Below are positions 27,086 through 37,045 of a stretch of DNA of 64,000 bases, in pieces. The notes below the pieces were generated by a model. The model was not told the origin of the DNA and searched no databases. It saw nothing but the letters and a program-made list of their open reading frames with translations. The first letter of the stretch is position 1. The number at the start of each line of letters is the position of its first letter. The stretch is from Chitinophaga filiformis (GTDB lineage: Bacteria > Bacteroidota > Bacteroidia > Chitinophagales > Chitinophagaceae): NCBI RefSeq assembly GCF_021646545.1, contig NZ_JAKIRP010000003.1:639667-703666 (forward strand). The letters run 5' to 3'. A program made the translations under genes and the position numbers.

Positions 27086-27183
27086 GTCTAAACAATGCTT
27101 CTCCTATGCTCATCTTACGTTCATCTTACGTTCAAAGACGTAAGATGAACGTAAGATGAGCATAGGAGAAGCATTGTTTAGAC
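27086..27183. repeat. Perfect 46-bp inverted repeat (palindrome element 1)
   Basis: Two 46-bp arms (27086-27131 and 27138-27183) match perfectly around the loop TCAAAG. Inside each arm the 11-mer TCATCTTACGT occurs twice in a row. A shorter outer stem (CTTCGTT at 27071-27077 with AACGAAG further out) extends the structure. It sits between convergent genes. Its core is shared with the palindrome at 52133-52248. Confidence 0.9.
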
Positions 27184-27218
27184 CTTGTTTAAACGAAGTA
27201 TGATGGATAGCATAAGTA

Positions 27219-28073
27219 CTATATCTCCTGCGTCGGTTCTGTCTTCGAATCAGCCAGCCCTGCATCAGCAACATCTGTCTGATTACTGGTGTTCTCGTTA
27301 CCATTGCTATTCCCATCTGCCGGCAGCGGGTCTTTATACTGCACTTTCTCTTTCACGTTGAACAGCGTTTTAAACACTTCTTCCAGTTTTTCAGATGCCT
27401 CTTTCGAGAACAGGCCTACCAGGCAGGCGATTGCCATCATACCGTAAGGGTTCAGCGGCACACTGTCACGTTGTTCTGTAGCCTCGTGCTTTTCGGCAGC
27501 AGGTATTGCAGCGGTAGAATCGTTAGCTGCGGCGGCGGAATCCACAACTGCGGAATCCTGCGTAATTCCACTGTGTACGGTAGATTCTTCCGGTACGGCA
27601 CTGGCATTCACCTCTCCTTCTGTAACGGCTGGAGTGGAAACGGCTTCTGTTACCTGGTTATTTTCAGGCAGTTCCGGAGCTACCGGCGGACTATAGGTCA
27701 GGATACCTCCTCTCAGCAACATATAGAAAAACATCGCCATACCGGCGCCGATCAATGGCCTTAACAGGTACCAGGGTATCCAGGTGGTGACAAAGGTGCG
27801 GTTACCCACAAAAGCGGTGAATGATATAATGAGGTGGATATTGGCACCCAGTGCTCCACCCAGTACCATCAGCAAGAGGAAACGGTGTTCAGCCGTAATG
27901 GTATAGACACTTCCGAACAATTTGAAGGGGTCTTTACTGCTCACATAACCAGAGGGCCAGATGCAGATAATGGTATAAAAAAGGAGAAGGGCCATTACGC
28001 CGAAAAGGATGGTCAGGGTAATGATCCAGGCGCGATCTTTGGCGGACCGGGCTTGCTGTGATGTGTTAGACAT
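27219..28073 (-). CDS. Membrane protein of unknown function
   Basis: A 284-residue protein with three clear membrane helices in the first half (about 17-38, 63-85 and 100-121), a Ser/Ala/Glu-rich stretch at about 130-205, which is low complexity and probably extended, a possible fourth hydrophobic segment at about 212-226 (MMAIACLVGLFS), then a charged tail. The motif EKLEEVFKTLFNVKEKVQY after the last hydrophobic segment looks like an amphipathic helix. I do not recognise a family; the helix arrangement suggests an inner-membrane sensor or scaffold. It has its own ATG and is flanked by a palindrome and a hairpin. Confidence 0.75.
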   Translation of the reverse strand: MSNTSQQARSAKDRAWIITLTILFGVMALLLFYTIICIWPSGYVSSKDPFKLFGSVYTITAEHRFLLLMVLGGALGANIHLIISFTAFVGNRTFVTTWIPWYLLRPLIGAGMAMFFYMLLRGGILTYSPPVAPELPENNQVTEAVSTPAVTEGEVNASAVPEESTVHSGITQDSAVVDSAAAANDSTAAIPAAEKHEATEQRDSVPLNPYGMMAIACLVGLFSKEASEKLEEVFKTLFNVKEKVQYKDPLPADGNSNGNENTSNQTDVADAGLADSKTEPTQEI

Positions 28074-28111
28074 AGGTGTTTATTAATAGTGTTATGGATA
28101 GTAATATGATC

Positions 28112-28152
28112 AAACAGCCACACGGTTGCTTATGACAACGGTGTGGCTGTTT
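28112..28152. terminator. Hairpin, probable terminator of the oxidoreductase gene
   Basis: AAACAGCCACACGGTTG pairs with CAACGGTGTGGCTGTTT (16 of 17 bp) around a 7-nt loop, 25 bp after the stop of the Gfo/Idh/MocA gene. The T-run is short on both strands. Confidence 0.65.
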
Positions 28153-28176
28153 ATGTATTAGTTCGCGAAACCTTCT

Positions 28177-29256
28177 TTACTTAAGAACAATACGTTTTCC
28201 CTCCTTCACAGATGTACGGGCGGCTTCCAGGATGCGCACCACGATCAGGTTGTTTTCCAGGGAAGACAGATCGTTGCCGGGCTTCAGGGTACCATTCAGC
28301 ACAGCTGCAAGATACGTAATATTGTCCGTATAGGCTGCTTCCGGCACCTTAACCGGCTGATATTCACTCTTCTTACGCTGTTGCAGATCGCTGGGATTCA
28401 ATGCATGCAGATAACCTGATTTACCGAAAACCTCCCAATCTTTGATGCTGAACGGCCAGTTCCAGGACGCCTCTATGATACCGGTTGCTTCCGGATATTC
28501 CAGCAGGATAGTTGCGTCATCTTCCACTTTGGGGTAAACGGACGGCTTAATGTGGCGGGCAACTGCTGTAACTGCGATCGGTGCTTTGCCATCCATCAGC
28601 CAGGTCATCAGGTTAGCGCCATAACATCCGAAGTCCATCAGCGCTCCTCCCCCGTTCTTTACAGGGTCGGTGAGCCAGCGCAGAAAGTCTTCACTGCAAC
28701 CTATCTCCCGCGGACCTTCATGACCGTCATGCACCACCATTTTACGCACAGGGCCGATGGCATCCTGTTTTTTCACCATGTCATACACGTACTGGTTGGT
28801 ATTATACCAGGTAGTTTCAAAGTTGGTCAGCAGCGGAATATGATGTTTCCTTGCCAGTGTCGCCATTCTTTCCGCCTGGGCTACGGTGGTAGCCAGTGGC
28901 TTTTCCACCATCACCGGAATGCCCTTGGGAGCGCAGGCTTCTACGATATTAATATGTTCTGACACCGGATTATAACCGAGTACCGCATCCGGATGTTTGT
29001 GCGCCAGCAGCGTATTCAGATCGGGATAGAAAAGGGAATCAGGCAGCTGATAACTTTTTTTGTAACGGGCTACCAGTTGTGCATCTGCTTCGGCAATGCC
29101 GGCGATGGTTACCTGACCTTTTTTCCATTGATGCATCAGCAGGTGTACGTGATCGTGCGACAGACCGACTACGCCTACATTCAATGGTTGCTGTGCAGCT
29201 GCTGTAAAAGCGGCGAATAAAAGCAAAAAGCTCTGACTTAAGATCTTCTTCATCAT
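28177..29256 (-). CDS. Exported Gfo/Idh/MocA-family oxidoreductase
   Basis: A 359-residue NAD(P)-binding oxidoreductase with a signal peptide (about 1-22, ending TAAAQQ). The Rossmann part begins VGVVGLSHDHVH (an altered GxGxxG) and the conserved EKPLATT follows at about 118. The C-terminal alpha/beta domain contains MDFGCYGANLMTWLMDG. Exported members of this family are common in Bacteroidota and act on sugars or sugar acids in the periplasm; the substrate is unknown. A second ATG one codon later is equally possible as the start. Confidence 0.85.
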   Translation of the reverse strand: MMKKILSQSFLLLFAAFTAAAQQPLNVGVVGLSHDHVHLLMHQWKKGQVTIAGIAEADAQLVARYKKSYQLPDSLFYPDLNTLLAHKHPDAVLGYNPVSEHINIVEACAPKGIPVMVEKPLATTVAQAERMATLARKHHIPLLTNFETTWYNTNQYVYDMVKKQDAIGPVRKMVVHDGHEGPREIGCSEDFLRWLTDPVKNGGGALMDFGCYGANLMTWLMDGKAPIAVTAVARHIKPSVYPKVEDDATILLEYPEATGIIEASWNWPFSIKDWEVFGKSGYLHALNPSDLQQRKKSEYQPVKVPEAAYTDNITYLAAVLNGTLKPGNDLSSLENNLIVVRILEAARTSVKEGKRIVLK

Positions 29257-29284
29257 GACATGGATTGTTTGGACCTGTGTATTG

Positions 29285-30157
29285 TTATTCTACTATGTTT
29301 AGTACTCTCCAACCGTCTTCGCCTTTAAAGGTGTAGATCTCCTGTTTGCTTTTTCTTCCGTCAGGAAAAACGCATATTTCTGTGATCAGGTAAAGGTTGT
29401 CTGTAATCTTCCTACGATAAGGGTAAGCACGGCGCAGGTCTTTAAAAACCGGAAAGCCATCTTTTTTAAGGCTTTTGATGAATGATGTACGTAAGATGTC
29501 GGCCGTAGTCTCTAATACTTCCTTACCACTGAATCTGTCATTCATTTTCAGCAACAGCAATCTGGCTTCCTCTATAAAGTTCTTGCAGGCAAGGGCCTTT
29601 TCTATATCCTGTTCATCGTAGGCGTCTTCGAGGCATAGAATGGCGCCTTCAGGCGTGGAAAAATCGTGTACAAAGTAATCAATTCCCTCATCGATATATA
29701 AGCCTACCTGCCGGTCAAATTCAGCCCGTTCATGTACTGGCCGGCCATCGCGGATAGCGCGGATGGTATACCCTCCTATCAGCCGTCCTTCTTCGATGAT
29801 CATCCAGTCGGAGATAAAACGGGGATCTATACCAATCTTCTGATCGACCGTAACGGAATTGACATAAACCGGCTTGTTACCGACTATTCCATACAGATTG
29901 CCCTCTTCATCAAAACTGGGAGAGATCAGCCAGAGATGTTCACGGTTCACACCATCGTCGATCAGCACCTTTACAGAAAAGTATTGCTGCTCCGGATCCG
30001 GCTGCTGCAGACAGGTTTGAAAATAATGTAAGGTAGCATTGGCTTTTTCAATAGCCCAGTTCATACGTTCGTCATCATCAGCTATGTGCACAACCGGTAA
30101 TTGATCTTCAGCGCCGGCATTGTTGCGTCTACCAAAGATTTTTGATAAAAAACCCAT
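29285..30157 (-). CDS. DUF2314-containing protein
   Basis: A 290-residue cytosolic protein. I set the start at the ATG at 30157 (MGFLSKIFGRRNN) rather than an in-frame TTG two codons earlier. Residues about 25-135 match the DUF2314 pattern: an Asp/Glu-rich start (ADDDERMNWAIEKA), repeated hydrophobic strands around HLWLISPSF and the closing ISDWMIIEEGRLIGGYTI. The rest is a less conserved mixed alpha/beta region ending with YTFKGEDGWRVLNIVE. Function is unknown; DUF2314 proteins are common cytosolic proteins in several phyla. Confidence 0.75.
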   Translation of the reverse strand: MGFLSKIFGRRNNAGAEDQLPVVHIADDDERMNWAIEKANATLHYFQTCLQQPDPEQQYFSVKVLIDDGVNREHLWLISPSFDEEGNLYGIVGNKPVYVNSVTVDQKIGIDPRFISDWMIIEEGRLIGGYTIRAIRDGRPVHERAEFDRQVGLYIDEGIDYFVHDFSTPEGAILCLEDAYDEQDIEKALACKNFIEEARLLLLKMNDRFSGKEVLETTADILRTSFIKSLKKDGFPVFKDLRRAYPYRRKITDNLYLITEICVFPDGRKSKQEIYTFKGEDGWRVLNIVE

Positions 30158-30246
30158 AGTCAATGGTTAAAATATGTTTGTGTTCTGTGCCCCCGTTTAC
30201 GATCTCCGGACGAATATACCCATATTTCCACTTTGAAAGTAGGGGG

Positions 30247-31353
30247 CTAATCCACCTTTTCCAGCGGAGCCTCATAACGGTAATACCTATTGTAAAAAAT
30301 AGTAAAGGCAGGCACCTGGAGCAGGATAATTCCATACCAATACAAACGGGCCAGTCCCAGGAAAAGCAGACCTACGATAACGATCAACACCCAGCGGAAA
30401 TACTTGTCCTGGTCCATACGTGGAAAATATAAAATGCTTCGTAACAGCATTAAAACAGATACGCCTGTAGTCACCAGCATCATGATGTGCACTGGCGCCG
30501 CCTGTTGCCCTACTTTATAGGCCAGCAGGATACTTTCCGGCAATAACAACATCAGATACAGTAAACCCGTTTGCAGGTATCTTTTCCACACTGGTACCGG
30601 CAACTGTGGCAGCAGGGACAGATAAAGATCATCAAAGCGCCTGTGATTGTATATCAGTATCACCTGGGCAAGGGTACATACGAGAAAACCCACCAGGAGG
30701 AAACGTTCGTCATACTCATTACCCATCAGCGAAACGGTGGCAATGACCACGGCGCCTGATGCTACTTTGGCGATTGCCAGCGACTTTATATTGTTGTTGA
30801 GCAACTCATAGCCATACAATGACCAGACAGGCTTTCTGATGGTCCTGTTCAGCCATTGCTGCCACCTGGCCAGAAAAGATACTGTACCGGGATGTTTCAT
30901 TTTGTGATCATAGATCCAGAGCGGCGCAAGGATCATGATAATATTAAACAGGCCTATAATGGCAGCGGAGGCATAAAAATGTAACTGTATGGCTATTGCC
31001 GCAGCAATACAGCTATATACCAGTACGGGCGCATAGAGGGTTAGGTGCAGCCATAACCAGGTACGCCATTTGGTAGCGCCTTCCAGTACGCCCAGGGTGC
31101 CGTAAAGGAAGGTATGTTCTTTTGTGGATAATACATTAACGACAAACGCCATACATTTCAGGTTATACAGCAACCAGGCCAGGCATACGAGGGCCAGGAA
31201 GTCCATATTACCGGTAAAGCCTTTTATGAGCGTATGGTGGTAAGATAGCAGTTGTCCACCGGGAACGATGCCAAAAAAGAAATAGAATATCACCAGGAAA
31301 AATCCTGTGTTATTTGCATAATAGCGTATTGTGAATATCTTGGATAAAGCCAT
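30247..31353 (-). CDS. ABC exporter membrane subunit
   Basis: A 368-residue protein with about eight to ten membrane helices and a strongly aromatic composition. It lies 13 bp after an ABC ATPase gene on the same strand, so it should be the permease of that transporter. It has no typical FtsX or ABC2 motif that I can name. Two-gene exporters of this design, an ATPase plus a diverged permease, are often of unknown substrate. No regulator or signal gene is adjacent. Confidence 0.75.
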   Translation of the reverse strand: MALSKIFTIRYYANNTGFFLVIFYFFFGIVPGGQLLSYHHTLIKGFTGNMDFLALVCLAWLLYNLKCMAFVVNVLSTKEHTFLYGTLGVLEGATKWRTWLWLHLTLYAPVLVYSCIAAAIAIQLHFYASAAIIGLFNIIMILAPLWIYDHKMKHPGTVSFLARWQQWLNRTIRKPVWSLYGYELLNNNIKSLAIAKVASGAVVIATVSLMGNEYDERFLLVGFLVCTLAQVILIYNHRRFDDLYLSLLPQLPVPVWKRYLQTGLLYLMLLLPESILLAYKVGQQAAPVHIMMLVTTGVSVLMLLRSILYFPRMDQDKYFRWVLIVIVGLLFLGLARLYWYGIILLQVPAFTIFYNRYYRYEAPLEKVD

Positions 31354-31366
31354 TGGGGATAAATAA

Positions 31367-31999
31367 TTAGACCTTCACAATATTTTTGCCTTCCACTTTC
31401 AGGTGGATCGATCCGGCGGTTACCGGCTGATGGGAAGTGATGCAAAACGTGACGCCATATTGGCGGTGAAATTCATCCACCATTGTGTATAACAGTGGAA
31501 CTGATTGTGTATCAAGTGTAATCAGGGGTTCATCCAGGAGGATGACCTTCGGCTGACCGGTAAAAGCCAGCAACAAAGACACCTTTTTCAGCATACCGCT
31601 GGAATAACTGCTTACTGGTTGGTGGATGAAGGACGCAACTCCCAAGAGATCAATCACTTCCTGTATATCCTTATACCCTTTTCCTTTGGTTTTCACATAC
31701 AGGGATACCAGGTCACTACCGGTCACAAAACCCGGATAAAGGGGTTCGGCTTCTGCGTAATTCACCAGGCGGCGGTATTGTACAGGTTGTTTATTACAGC
31801 TGATGTTATTCTCGAGCAGTATATCGCCCTGGAACGGAATCAGGCCGGCCATGACCTTCATGGAGGTGGTTTTACCGGCTCCATTGCCTCCTAACAGCCA
31901 GTACACGCCATAGTCCAGCTCAAGACCGGGAATATCCAGCACCACTACTTCATGATAAGATTTTACAATATGGCGCAGGCTTAATACATGAGATGCCAT
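31367..31999 (-). CDS. ABC transporter ATP-binding protein
   Basis: A 210-residue ATPase. Walker A GGNGAGKTTSMK is at about 34-45, the signature SYSSGMLKK stands in a divergent form of LSGGQ, Walker B is VILLDEPLITLD, and the switch His is in ITSHQP. The short length (no extra C-terminal domain) is usual for exporter ATPases. It is the first gene of the operon with the membrane subunit at 30247. The diverged signature suggests an atypical member. Confidence 0.9.
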   Translation of the reverse strand: MASHVLSLRHIVKSYHEVVVLDIPGLELDYGVYWLLGGNGAGKTTSMKVMAGLIPFQGDILLENNISCNKQPVQYRRLVNYAEAEPLYPGFVTGSDLVSLYVKTKGKGYKDIQEVIDLLGVASFIHQPVSSYSSGMLKKVSLLLAFTGQPKVILLDEPLITLDTQSVPLLYTMVDEFHRQYGVTFCITSHQPVTAGSIHLKVEGKNIVKV

Positions 32000-32472
32000 C
32001 AGAGAAATATGATTTATTTGTAAATATGTGCAATAAATGGCTGAAAGTCAATTTACATATATGTTTTAACAAAACTTTCTGCCGGATCCTGCTACTCACA
32101 TGAGTTTGTGCATGAAACCTGGGGATTAAGTATTTATTAATATTCCGGTTTCGCCTGAGCGCGCTATCATAGTATGTCTTCGGAATTCATCAGCTGTTTT
32201 TCCACAGGCTGTTAAAAACTAAAAAAGGGTGGGTTTTCATTCATGTGTACATTTGTATCAGTTCACGACGCGATTGTTAAGTCTCCAGGGATTTATTGCG
32301 AACACCCCGGCAGCCAGGCAGGAATTTTTACCAGCAGGCACATGAAATCCGGTCGGAACATTCACGTATCAAAGGGTATCAAGAAAGGGTTCAATGTTTT
32401 ATAACGTGAGAATAATACCTCCGTCATGTCCTTTCTGTCTGTATACGTTAACCATATAAAATTTACTGAGTG
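32000..32472 (+). other. Long gene-free region before nrdB
   Basis: No ORF of convincing quality is visible in these 473 bp. A possible -7 box lies at 32248-32255. A single DnaA-box-like word TTTTCCACA occurs at about 32198, plausible because DnaA regulates nrd genes in other bacteria. The 3' part contains TTCACGT about 36 bp before ACGTGAG, which could form a stem in a leader transcript of about 210 nt. I see no known riboswitch motif. Confidence 0.45.
32248..32255 (+). promoter_or_regulatory. Candidate -7 promoter box for nrdBA
   Basis: TACATTTG matches TAnnTTTG exactly; no clear TTTG stands about 20 bp upstream. If correct, it gives nrdB a leader of about 210 nt. Confidence 0.35.
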
Positions 32473-33444
32473 ATGAATTTAGAGAATGAACTGCTTTTAA
32501 AGGAAAACAAAGACAGATTTGTATTGCTGCCTATCAACTATCCGAAGGTATGGGAGAAGTACAAACAACATGAGGCTAGTTTCTGGACAGCAGAGGAGAT
32601 TGACCTGAGTGCAGATATGAAGGACTGGAACAACCTCAATGATGGAGAACGTCATTTCATTACACACGTATTAGCTTTTTTTGCAGCAAGTGATGGGATT
32701 GTGAATGAGAACCTTGCTGTCAACTTCATGAGTGAGGTACAGTTACCTGAGGCCCGTTGCTTCTATGGTTTCCAGATCATGATGGAAAACATCCACTCGG
32801 AAACGTATGCATTATTAATAGATACTTATGTAAAGGATCCGGCAGAAAAGGATCGTCTGTTCCATGCTATCGAAACAGTACCTGCTGTAAAGAGAAAAGC
32901 AGAATGGGCATTGCGCTGGATCGAGAATGGCAACTTCGCTGAGCGACTGGTGGCTTTCGCAGCTGTGGAAGGTATCTTCTTCAGTGGTAGTTTCTGCTCT
33001 ATCTTCTGGCTGAAGAAAAGAGGATTAATGCCGGGACTGACCTTCTCCAATGAGCTGATCAGCCGTGATGAAGGATTGCACTGTGAGTTTGCCTGCCTGC
33101 TGTATAGCATGCTGGAAAACAAACTGTCGCAGGAGCAGGTACACACCATCATCCGTGATGCAGTTTCCATCGAAAAAGAATTTATTACAGAAGCATTACC
33201 GGTAGCACTGATCGGCATGAACAGTAAACTGATGTCTGAATACATCGAGTTTGTTGCTGACCGCTGGTTAAGTGAACTGGGTTATGCTAAAATATATAAT
33301 ACGGCAAATCCGTTTGACTTTATGGAAATGATCTCCCTGCAGGGTAAGACCAACTTCTTCGAAAAGAGAGTGGGCGATTATCAGAAAGCAGGTGTGATGT
33401 CTGGTAAGGATACACAGACCTTCAGCCTGGACGAAGATTTCTAA
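32473..33444 (+). CDS. nrdB: Ribonucleoside-diphosphate reductase beta subunit (class Ia)
   Basis: A 323-residue subunit that holds the di-iron centre and the radical Tyr for making deoxyribonucleotides. I took the ATG at 32473; a GTG one codon upstream is in frame. Iron ligands are visible in the helices with [32 protein letters not shown] and [15 protein letters not shown]; the Tyr of SETYALL is the radical site. nrdA follows 86 bp downstream. Confidence 0.96.
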   Translation: MNLENELLLKENKDRFVLLPINYPKVWEKYKQHEASFWTAEEIDLSADMKDWNNLNDGERHFITHVLAFFAASDGIVNENLAVNFMSEVQLPEARCFYGFQIMMENIHSETYALLIDTYVKDPAEKDRLFHAIETVPAVKRKAEWALRWIENGNFAERLVAFAAVEGIFFSGSFCSIFWLKKRGLMPGLTFSNELISRDEGLHCEFACLLYSMLENKLSQEQVHTIIRDAVSIEKEFITEALPVALIGMNSKLMSEYIEFVADRWLSELGYAKIYNTANPFDFMEMISLQGKTNFFEKRVGDYQKAGVMSGKDTQTFSLDEDF

Positions 33445-33530
33445 TAAAGGCATAATAATTGCAGTCTATTGCACAATTTGCCAACTAACCATAATTCATA
33501 AATTACTCAACCTCTTAAATTCACCTGCCC

Positions 33531-35939
33531 ATGTTTGTAATTAAGCGCGACGGCCACAAAGAAGCTGTTAAGTTTGACAAGATTACTGCTCGTGTCGAGA
33601 AGCTCTGCTACGGACTGAATGCGGAATACGTAGACGCCATAGATGTAGCTAAGAAAGTGATACAGGGTTTATATGATGGGGTAACTACCAGTGAGCTGGA
33701 TAATCTTGCCGCAGAAACTGCAGCGTCGCTTACTACAAAACATCCTGACTATGCCTTGCTTGCATCGCGTATTGCGGTGAGCAATCTCCATAAAAATACA
33801 GTGAAATCATTCTCTAAAACAATGAAGACGCTGTATGAATACATCGATCCTAAAGTAGGCAAACCTGCTCCACTGATTGCTGATGATGTATATGAGATCA
33901 TTAAAAAGAATGCTGAGATCCTGGATTCCAGCATTATCTACGATCGTGATTTTGCTTTCGATTATTTCGGCTTCAAAACACTGGAACGCTCTTATCTGCT
34001 GAAAGTGGATGGTAAAGTAGCAGAACGTCCGCAGCACATGTTCATGCGTGTGGCTGTTGGTATCCACAAAAACGATATCGACTCTGCTATCAAGACATAT
34101 AACCTGATGAGTGAGCGCTGGTTCACACACGCTACTCCTACCCTCTTCAACGCTGGTACACCTAAACCACAGATGTCCAGCTGCTTCCTGCTCACCATGC
34201 AGGATGACAGTATCGAGGGTATCTACGATACATTGAAACAAACTGCGAAGATCTCCCAGAGCGCTGGTGGTATTGGTCTGAGCATTCATAATATCCGTGC
34301 TACAGGTTCTTACATCAGTGGTACCAACGGTACTTCCAACGGTATCATCCCAATGCTGCGCGTATTCAACGATACCGCACGTTATGTAGACCAGGGCGGT
34401 GGTAAACGTAAAGGAGCTTTCGCTATCTACCTGGAACCATGGCATGCTGACATCTTCGAATTCCTCGACCTGCGTAAAAACCATGGTAAGGAAGAGATGC
34501 GTGCAAGAGACCTCTTCTACGCACTGTGGATGCCTGACCTGTTCATGAAACGTGTAGAAGAAAATGGCGACTGGAGCCTGTTCTGTCCTCATGAAGCACC
34601 AGGACTGCATGAGTGCTGGGGTGAAGAGTTCGAAAAACTCTACACAAAGTATGAGCAGGAAAAACGCGCACGTAAAACAGTAAAAGCACAGGACCTGTGG
34701 TTTGCTATACTCGATGCACAGATCGAAACCGGTACTCCATACCTGTTGTATAAAGATTCTGCCAACCGCAAATCCAATCAACAGAACCTGGGTACTATCA
34801 AGAGTTCCAACCTGTGTACAGAGATCATTGAATATACCGATGCAAATGAAGTTGCAGTATGTAACCTGGCTTCACTGGCACTGCCACGCTTCGTGATAGA
34901 TGGTAAATTCGATCATGAGAAATTATATGAAGTAACTTATCAGGCTGCCTTGAACCTGAACCGCATCATCGATAACAACTTCTATCCTGTTGACGAAGCG
35001 CGTAACAGTAACCTGCGTCACCGTCCTATCGGTCTGGGTGTACAGGGGCTGGCTGATGCCTTCATCCTGATGCGTTATCCGTTCGAAAGTGAAGAAGCTA
35101 AAAAGCTGAACAGCGAGATCTTTGAAACCATCTACTTTGCTGCATTAACTGCATCCAAAGACCTGGCTATAAAAGACGGCGCATATGAAACTTACGAAGG
35201 TTCACCTGCATCCAAAGGTATCCTGCAATTCGATATGTGGGGTGTAACACCATCTCCACGTTGGGACTGGACAGCGCTGAAAGCTGAGATTAAGAAACAT
35301 GGTATCCGCAACTCCCTGTTGCTGGCGCCAATGCCTACAGCATCTACTTCACAGATCCTGGGTAACAACGAATGTTTCGAGCCTTACACTTCAAACATCT
35401 ACACCCGTCGCGTACTGAGCGGTGAGTTCGTAGTAGTAAATAAACACCTGCTGAAAGACCTGGTAGAACTGGGACTCTGGGATAATGATATGAAGAACAA
35501 GATCATTACTTCCAACGGATCTATTCAGCATATTCCTGAAATCCCAACTCAGATCAAAGAGCTGTACAAAACAGTATGGGAGATCAAACAACGTACTATC
35601 ATCGATATGGCGGCAGACCGTGGTGCATTCATCTGCCAGTCTCAGTCACTGAACCTGTTCGTTGACACTCCTTCTGCAGCTAAACTGACATCTATGCACT
35701 TCTACGCATGGAAGAAGGGTCTGAAAACAGGTATGTACTACCTGCGTACACAGGCTGCTGCACAGGCGGTACAGTTCACCGTTGAAAAACAGGGTGGTCA
35801 GCAGATGGAACCAATGGTGGAAAAGAAGGCTGAAGCGAAAGGTGCTAAAGCAGCTGTTGATTCCAAACTCGATGAAGTTGAATTTGTGGAAGGTGCAGTA
35901 TGTACCATGGAAGAAGGTTGTGTAACCTGCAGTGCATGA
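33531..35939 (+). CDS. nrdA: Ribonucleoside-diphosphate reductase alpha subunit (class Ia)
   Basis: An 802-residue catalytic subunit. It begins with an ATP-cone (about 1-90, [20 protein letters not shown]) for allosteric control by ATP/dATP. The barrel contains [16 protein letters not shown] (redox Cys), [12 protein letters not shown] with the radical Cys, [15 protein letters not shown], and [17 protein letters not shown]. The C-terminus ends [12 protein letters not shown], supplying the thiol pair reduced by thioredoxin. Codon choice is strongly biased, as in highly expressed genes. Transcription ends at the terminator at 35966. Confidence 0.97.
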   Translation: MFVIKRDGHKEAVKFDKITARVEKLCYGLNAEYVDAIDVAKKVIQGLYDGVTTSELDNLAAETAASLTTKHPDYALLASRIAVSNLHKNTVKSFSKTMKTLYEYIDPKVGKPAPLIADDVYEIIKKNAEILDSSIIYDRDFAFDYFGFKTLERSYLLKVDGKVAERPQHMFMRVAVGIHKNDIDSAIKTYNLMSERWFTHATPTLFNAGTPKPQMSSCFLLTMQDDSIEGIYDTLKQTAKISQSAGGIGLSIHNIRATGSYISGTNGTSNGIIPMLRVFNDTARYVDQGGGKRKGAFAIYLEPWHADIFEFLDLRKNHGKEEMRARDLFYALWMPDLFMKRVEENGDWSLFCPHEAPGLHECWGEEFEKLYTKYEQEKRARKTVKAQDLWFAILDAQIETGTPYLLYKDSANRKSNQQNLGTIKSSNLCTEIIEYTDANEVAVCNLASLALPRFVIDGKFDHEKLYEVTYQAALNLNRIIDNNFYPVDEARNSNLRHRPIGLGVQGLADAFILMRYPFESEEAKKLNSEIFETIYFAALTASKDLAIKDGAYETYEGSPASKGILQFDMWGVTPSPRWDWTALKAEIKKHGIRNSLLLAPMPTASTSQILGNNECFEPYTSNIYTRRVLSGEFVVVNKHLLKDLVELGLWDNDMKNKIITSNGSIQHIPEIPTQIKELYKTVWEIKQRTIIDMAADRGAFICQSQSLNLFVDTPSAAKLTSMHFYAWKKGLKTGMYYLRTQAAAQAVQFTVEKQGGQQMEPMVEKKAEAKGAKAAVDSKLDEVEFVEGAVCTMEEGCVTCSA

Positions 35940-35965
35940 TGAAATAACAGATTCATTATAAGAAG

Positions 35966-35994
35966 AGCCGTTCACTTTTGTGGACGGCTTTTTT
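35966..35994 (+). terminator. Terminator after nrdA
   Basis: AGCCGTTCAC-tttt-GTGGACGGCT, a 10-bp stem with one G-T pair followed by a T-run, 27 bp after the stop codon. Confidence 0.92.
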
Positions 35995-36046
35995 GTTGCC
36001 ATAAAACAGGCATCAATAATGCTGTATACTTCAAAAAGGCGATCAT

Positions 36047-36928
36047 ATGAAGATCTTGGTAGCAGGCGCAACAGGTAATCTCGGTAGCAGGATCATCCGT
36101 GAACTGCTCACAAGAGGTACCGATATACGCGTTCTTATCAGACCCAATACAGCATTGAAGAAAATAGCTGCACTTAAGCATCATGATATCGGCATCATCC
36201 AGACGGATATGACCAATATCCATGAAATGACCCTGGCCTGTAAGGGAGTGGATTGTGTGATTTCCGCCTTGCAGGGACTGCATGATGTTATCGTAGATGT
36301 GCAGACCATTCTGCTTGCTGCTGCCGTTAATGCCGGCGTTCCGCGTTTTATTCCATCCGATTTTGCCGCAGACTTCACCAAACAACCCCGTGGTGAGAAC
36401 CGCAATTTTGATCTGAGGCGTGAATTCCACGAGCGGCTGGACAGAGCGCCCATTGCTGCGACATCCATTCTCACCGGCGCTTTTGCAGAACTATTGTGCA
36501 ACCACACTCCCCTGCTCGATCTGCAAAATAATACTGTCGGTTACTGGGAAGATCCTGACTGGCGGCTTGACTTTACTACTATGGATAATGCTGCCGCTTA
36601 CACCGCTGCTGTAGCATTGGATACCGCTGCACCAAGAATATTGCGTATTGCTGGTTTTCAGGTCAGTCCGAAGGAATTAGCCGCTACTGCCGGTACTGTG
36701 AAGGAAAGGGAATTTAAGCTGGTTAAAATGGGCAGTCTGGCTGAACTGGCAGCATACAATCAACAGGAACGGGCAGCGCATCCGGAAGGTGAAAATGAAC
36801 TGTATCCCCACTGGCAGCAAAGCCAGTATATACAGAGTATGTTCAGCGTACAACTTGCGCCGCTGGATAATCATCGGTATCCGGATATTGCGTGGACGGA
36901 TGCAGCAGCGTTTATTTCGAAGATGTGA
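36047..36928 (+). CDS. NmrA/isoflavone reductase-like NAD(P)-binding protein
   Basis: A 293-residue atypical SDR. The N-terminal MKILVAGATGNLGSRI is the GxxGxxG nucleotide motif of the NmrA group; VDCVISALQG and PRFIPSDFAADF (about 100-112) follow in the expected places, and the C-terminal half is the substrate cap. Members are NADPH-dependent reductases or redox sensors; no substrate can be given. It lies alone between terminated genes. Confidence 0.82.
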   Translation: MKILVAGATGNLGSRIIRELLTRGTDIRVLIRPNTALKKIAALKHHDIGIIQTDMTNIHEMTLACKGVDCVISALQGLHDVIVDVQTILLAAAVNAGVPRFIPSDFAADFTKQPRGENRNFDLRREFHERLDRAPIAATSILTGAFAELLCNHTPLLDLQNNTVGYWEDPDWRLDFTTMDNAAAYTAAVALDTAAPRILRIAGFQVSPKELAATAGTVKEREFKLVKMGSLAELAAYNQQERAAHPEGENELYPHWQQSQYIQSMFSVQLAPLDNHRYPDIAWTDAAAFISKM

Positions 36929-36972
36929 AAAATGTTCTCTTGCGGGATAGTAACAGTGAACAGAATGAATGA

Positions 36973-37040
36973 CTACTCAATGCAATGAGTAGAATGGATT
37001 TTTCTGCATTATCTCAATTGAGTAATTTTAAACAAATTAC
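36973..37040 (+). promoter_or_regulatory. Operator-like palindromes upstream of the Fic gene
   Basis: Three inverted repeats precede the ATG at 37046: CTACTCA-atgcaa-TGAGTAG (36973-36992), CTCAATTGAG (37013-37022) and GTAATTT-taaac-AAATTAC (37022-37040). The first two share the CTCAat/TGAG half-site, as expected of two sites for one dimeric regulator. The last could also hide the ribosome binding site. Confidence 0.5.
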
Positions 37041-37045
37041 TGCAG

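Noticed and set aside
27110..27316. 68-residue ORF on the minus strand across the palindrome
   Set aside because: It is a by-product of the inverted repeat overlapping the end of the membrane-protein gene.
32000..32472. NrdR boxes or a cobalamin riboswitch before nrdB
   Set aside because: The NrdR consensus and the cobalamin-box core were not seen, and the enzyme is class Ia, not B12-dependent.
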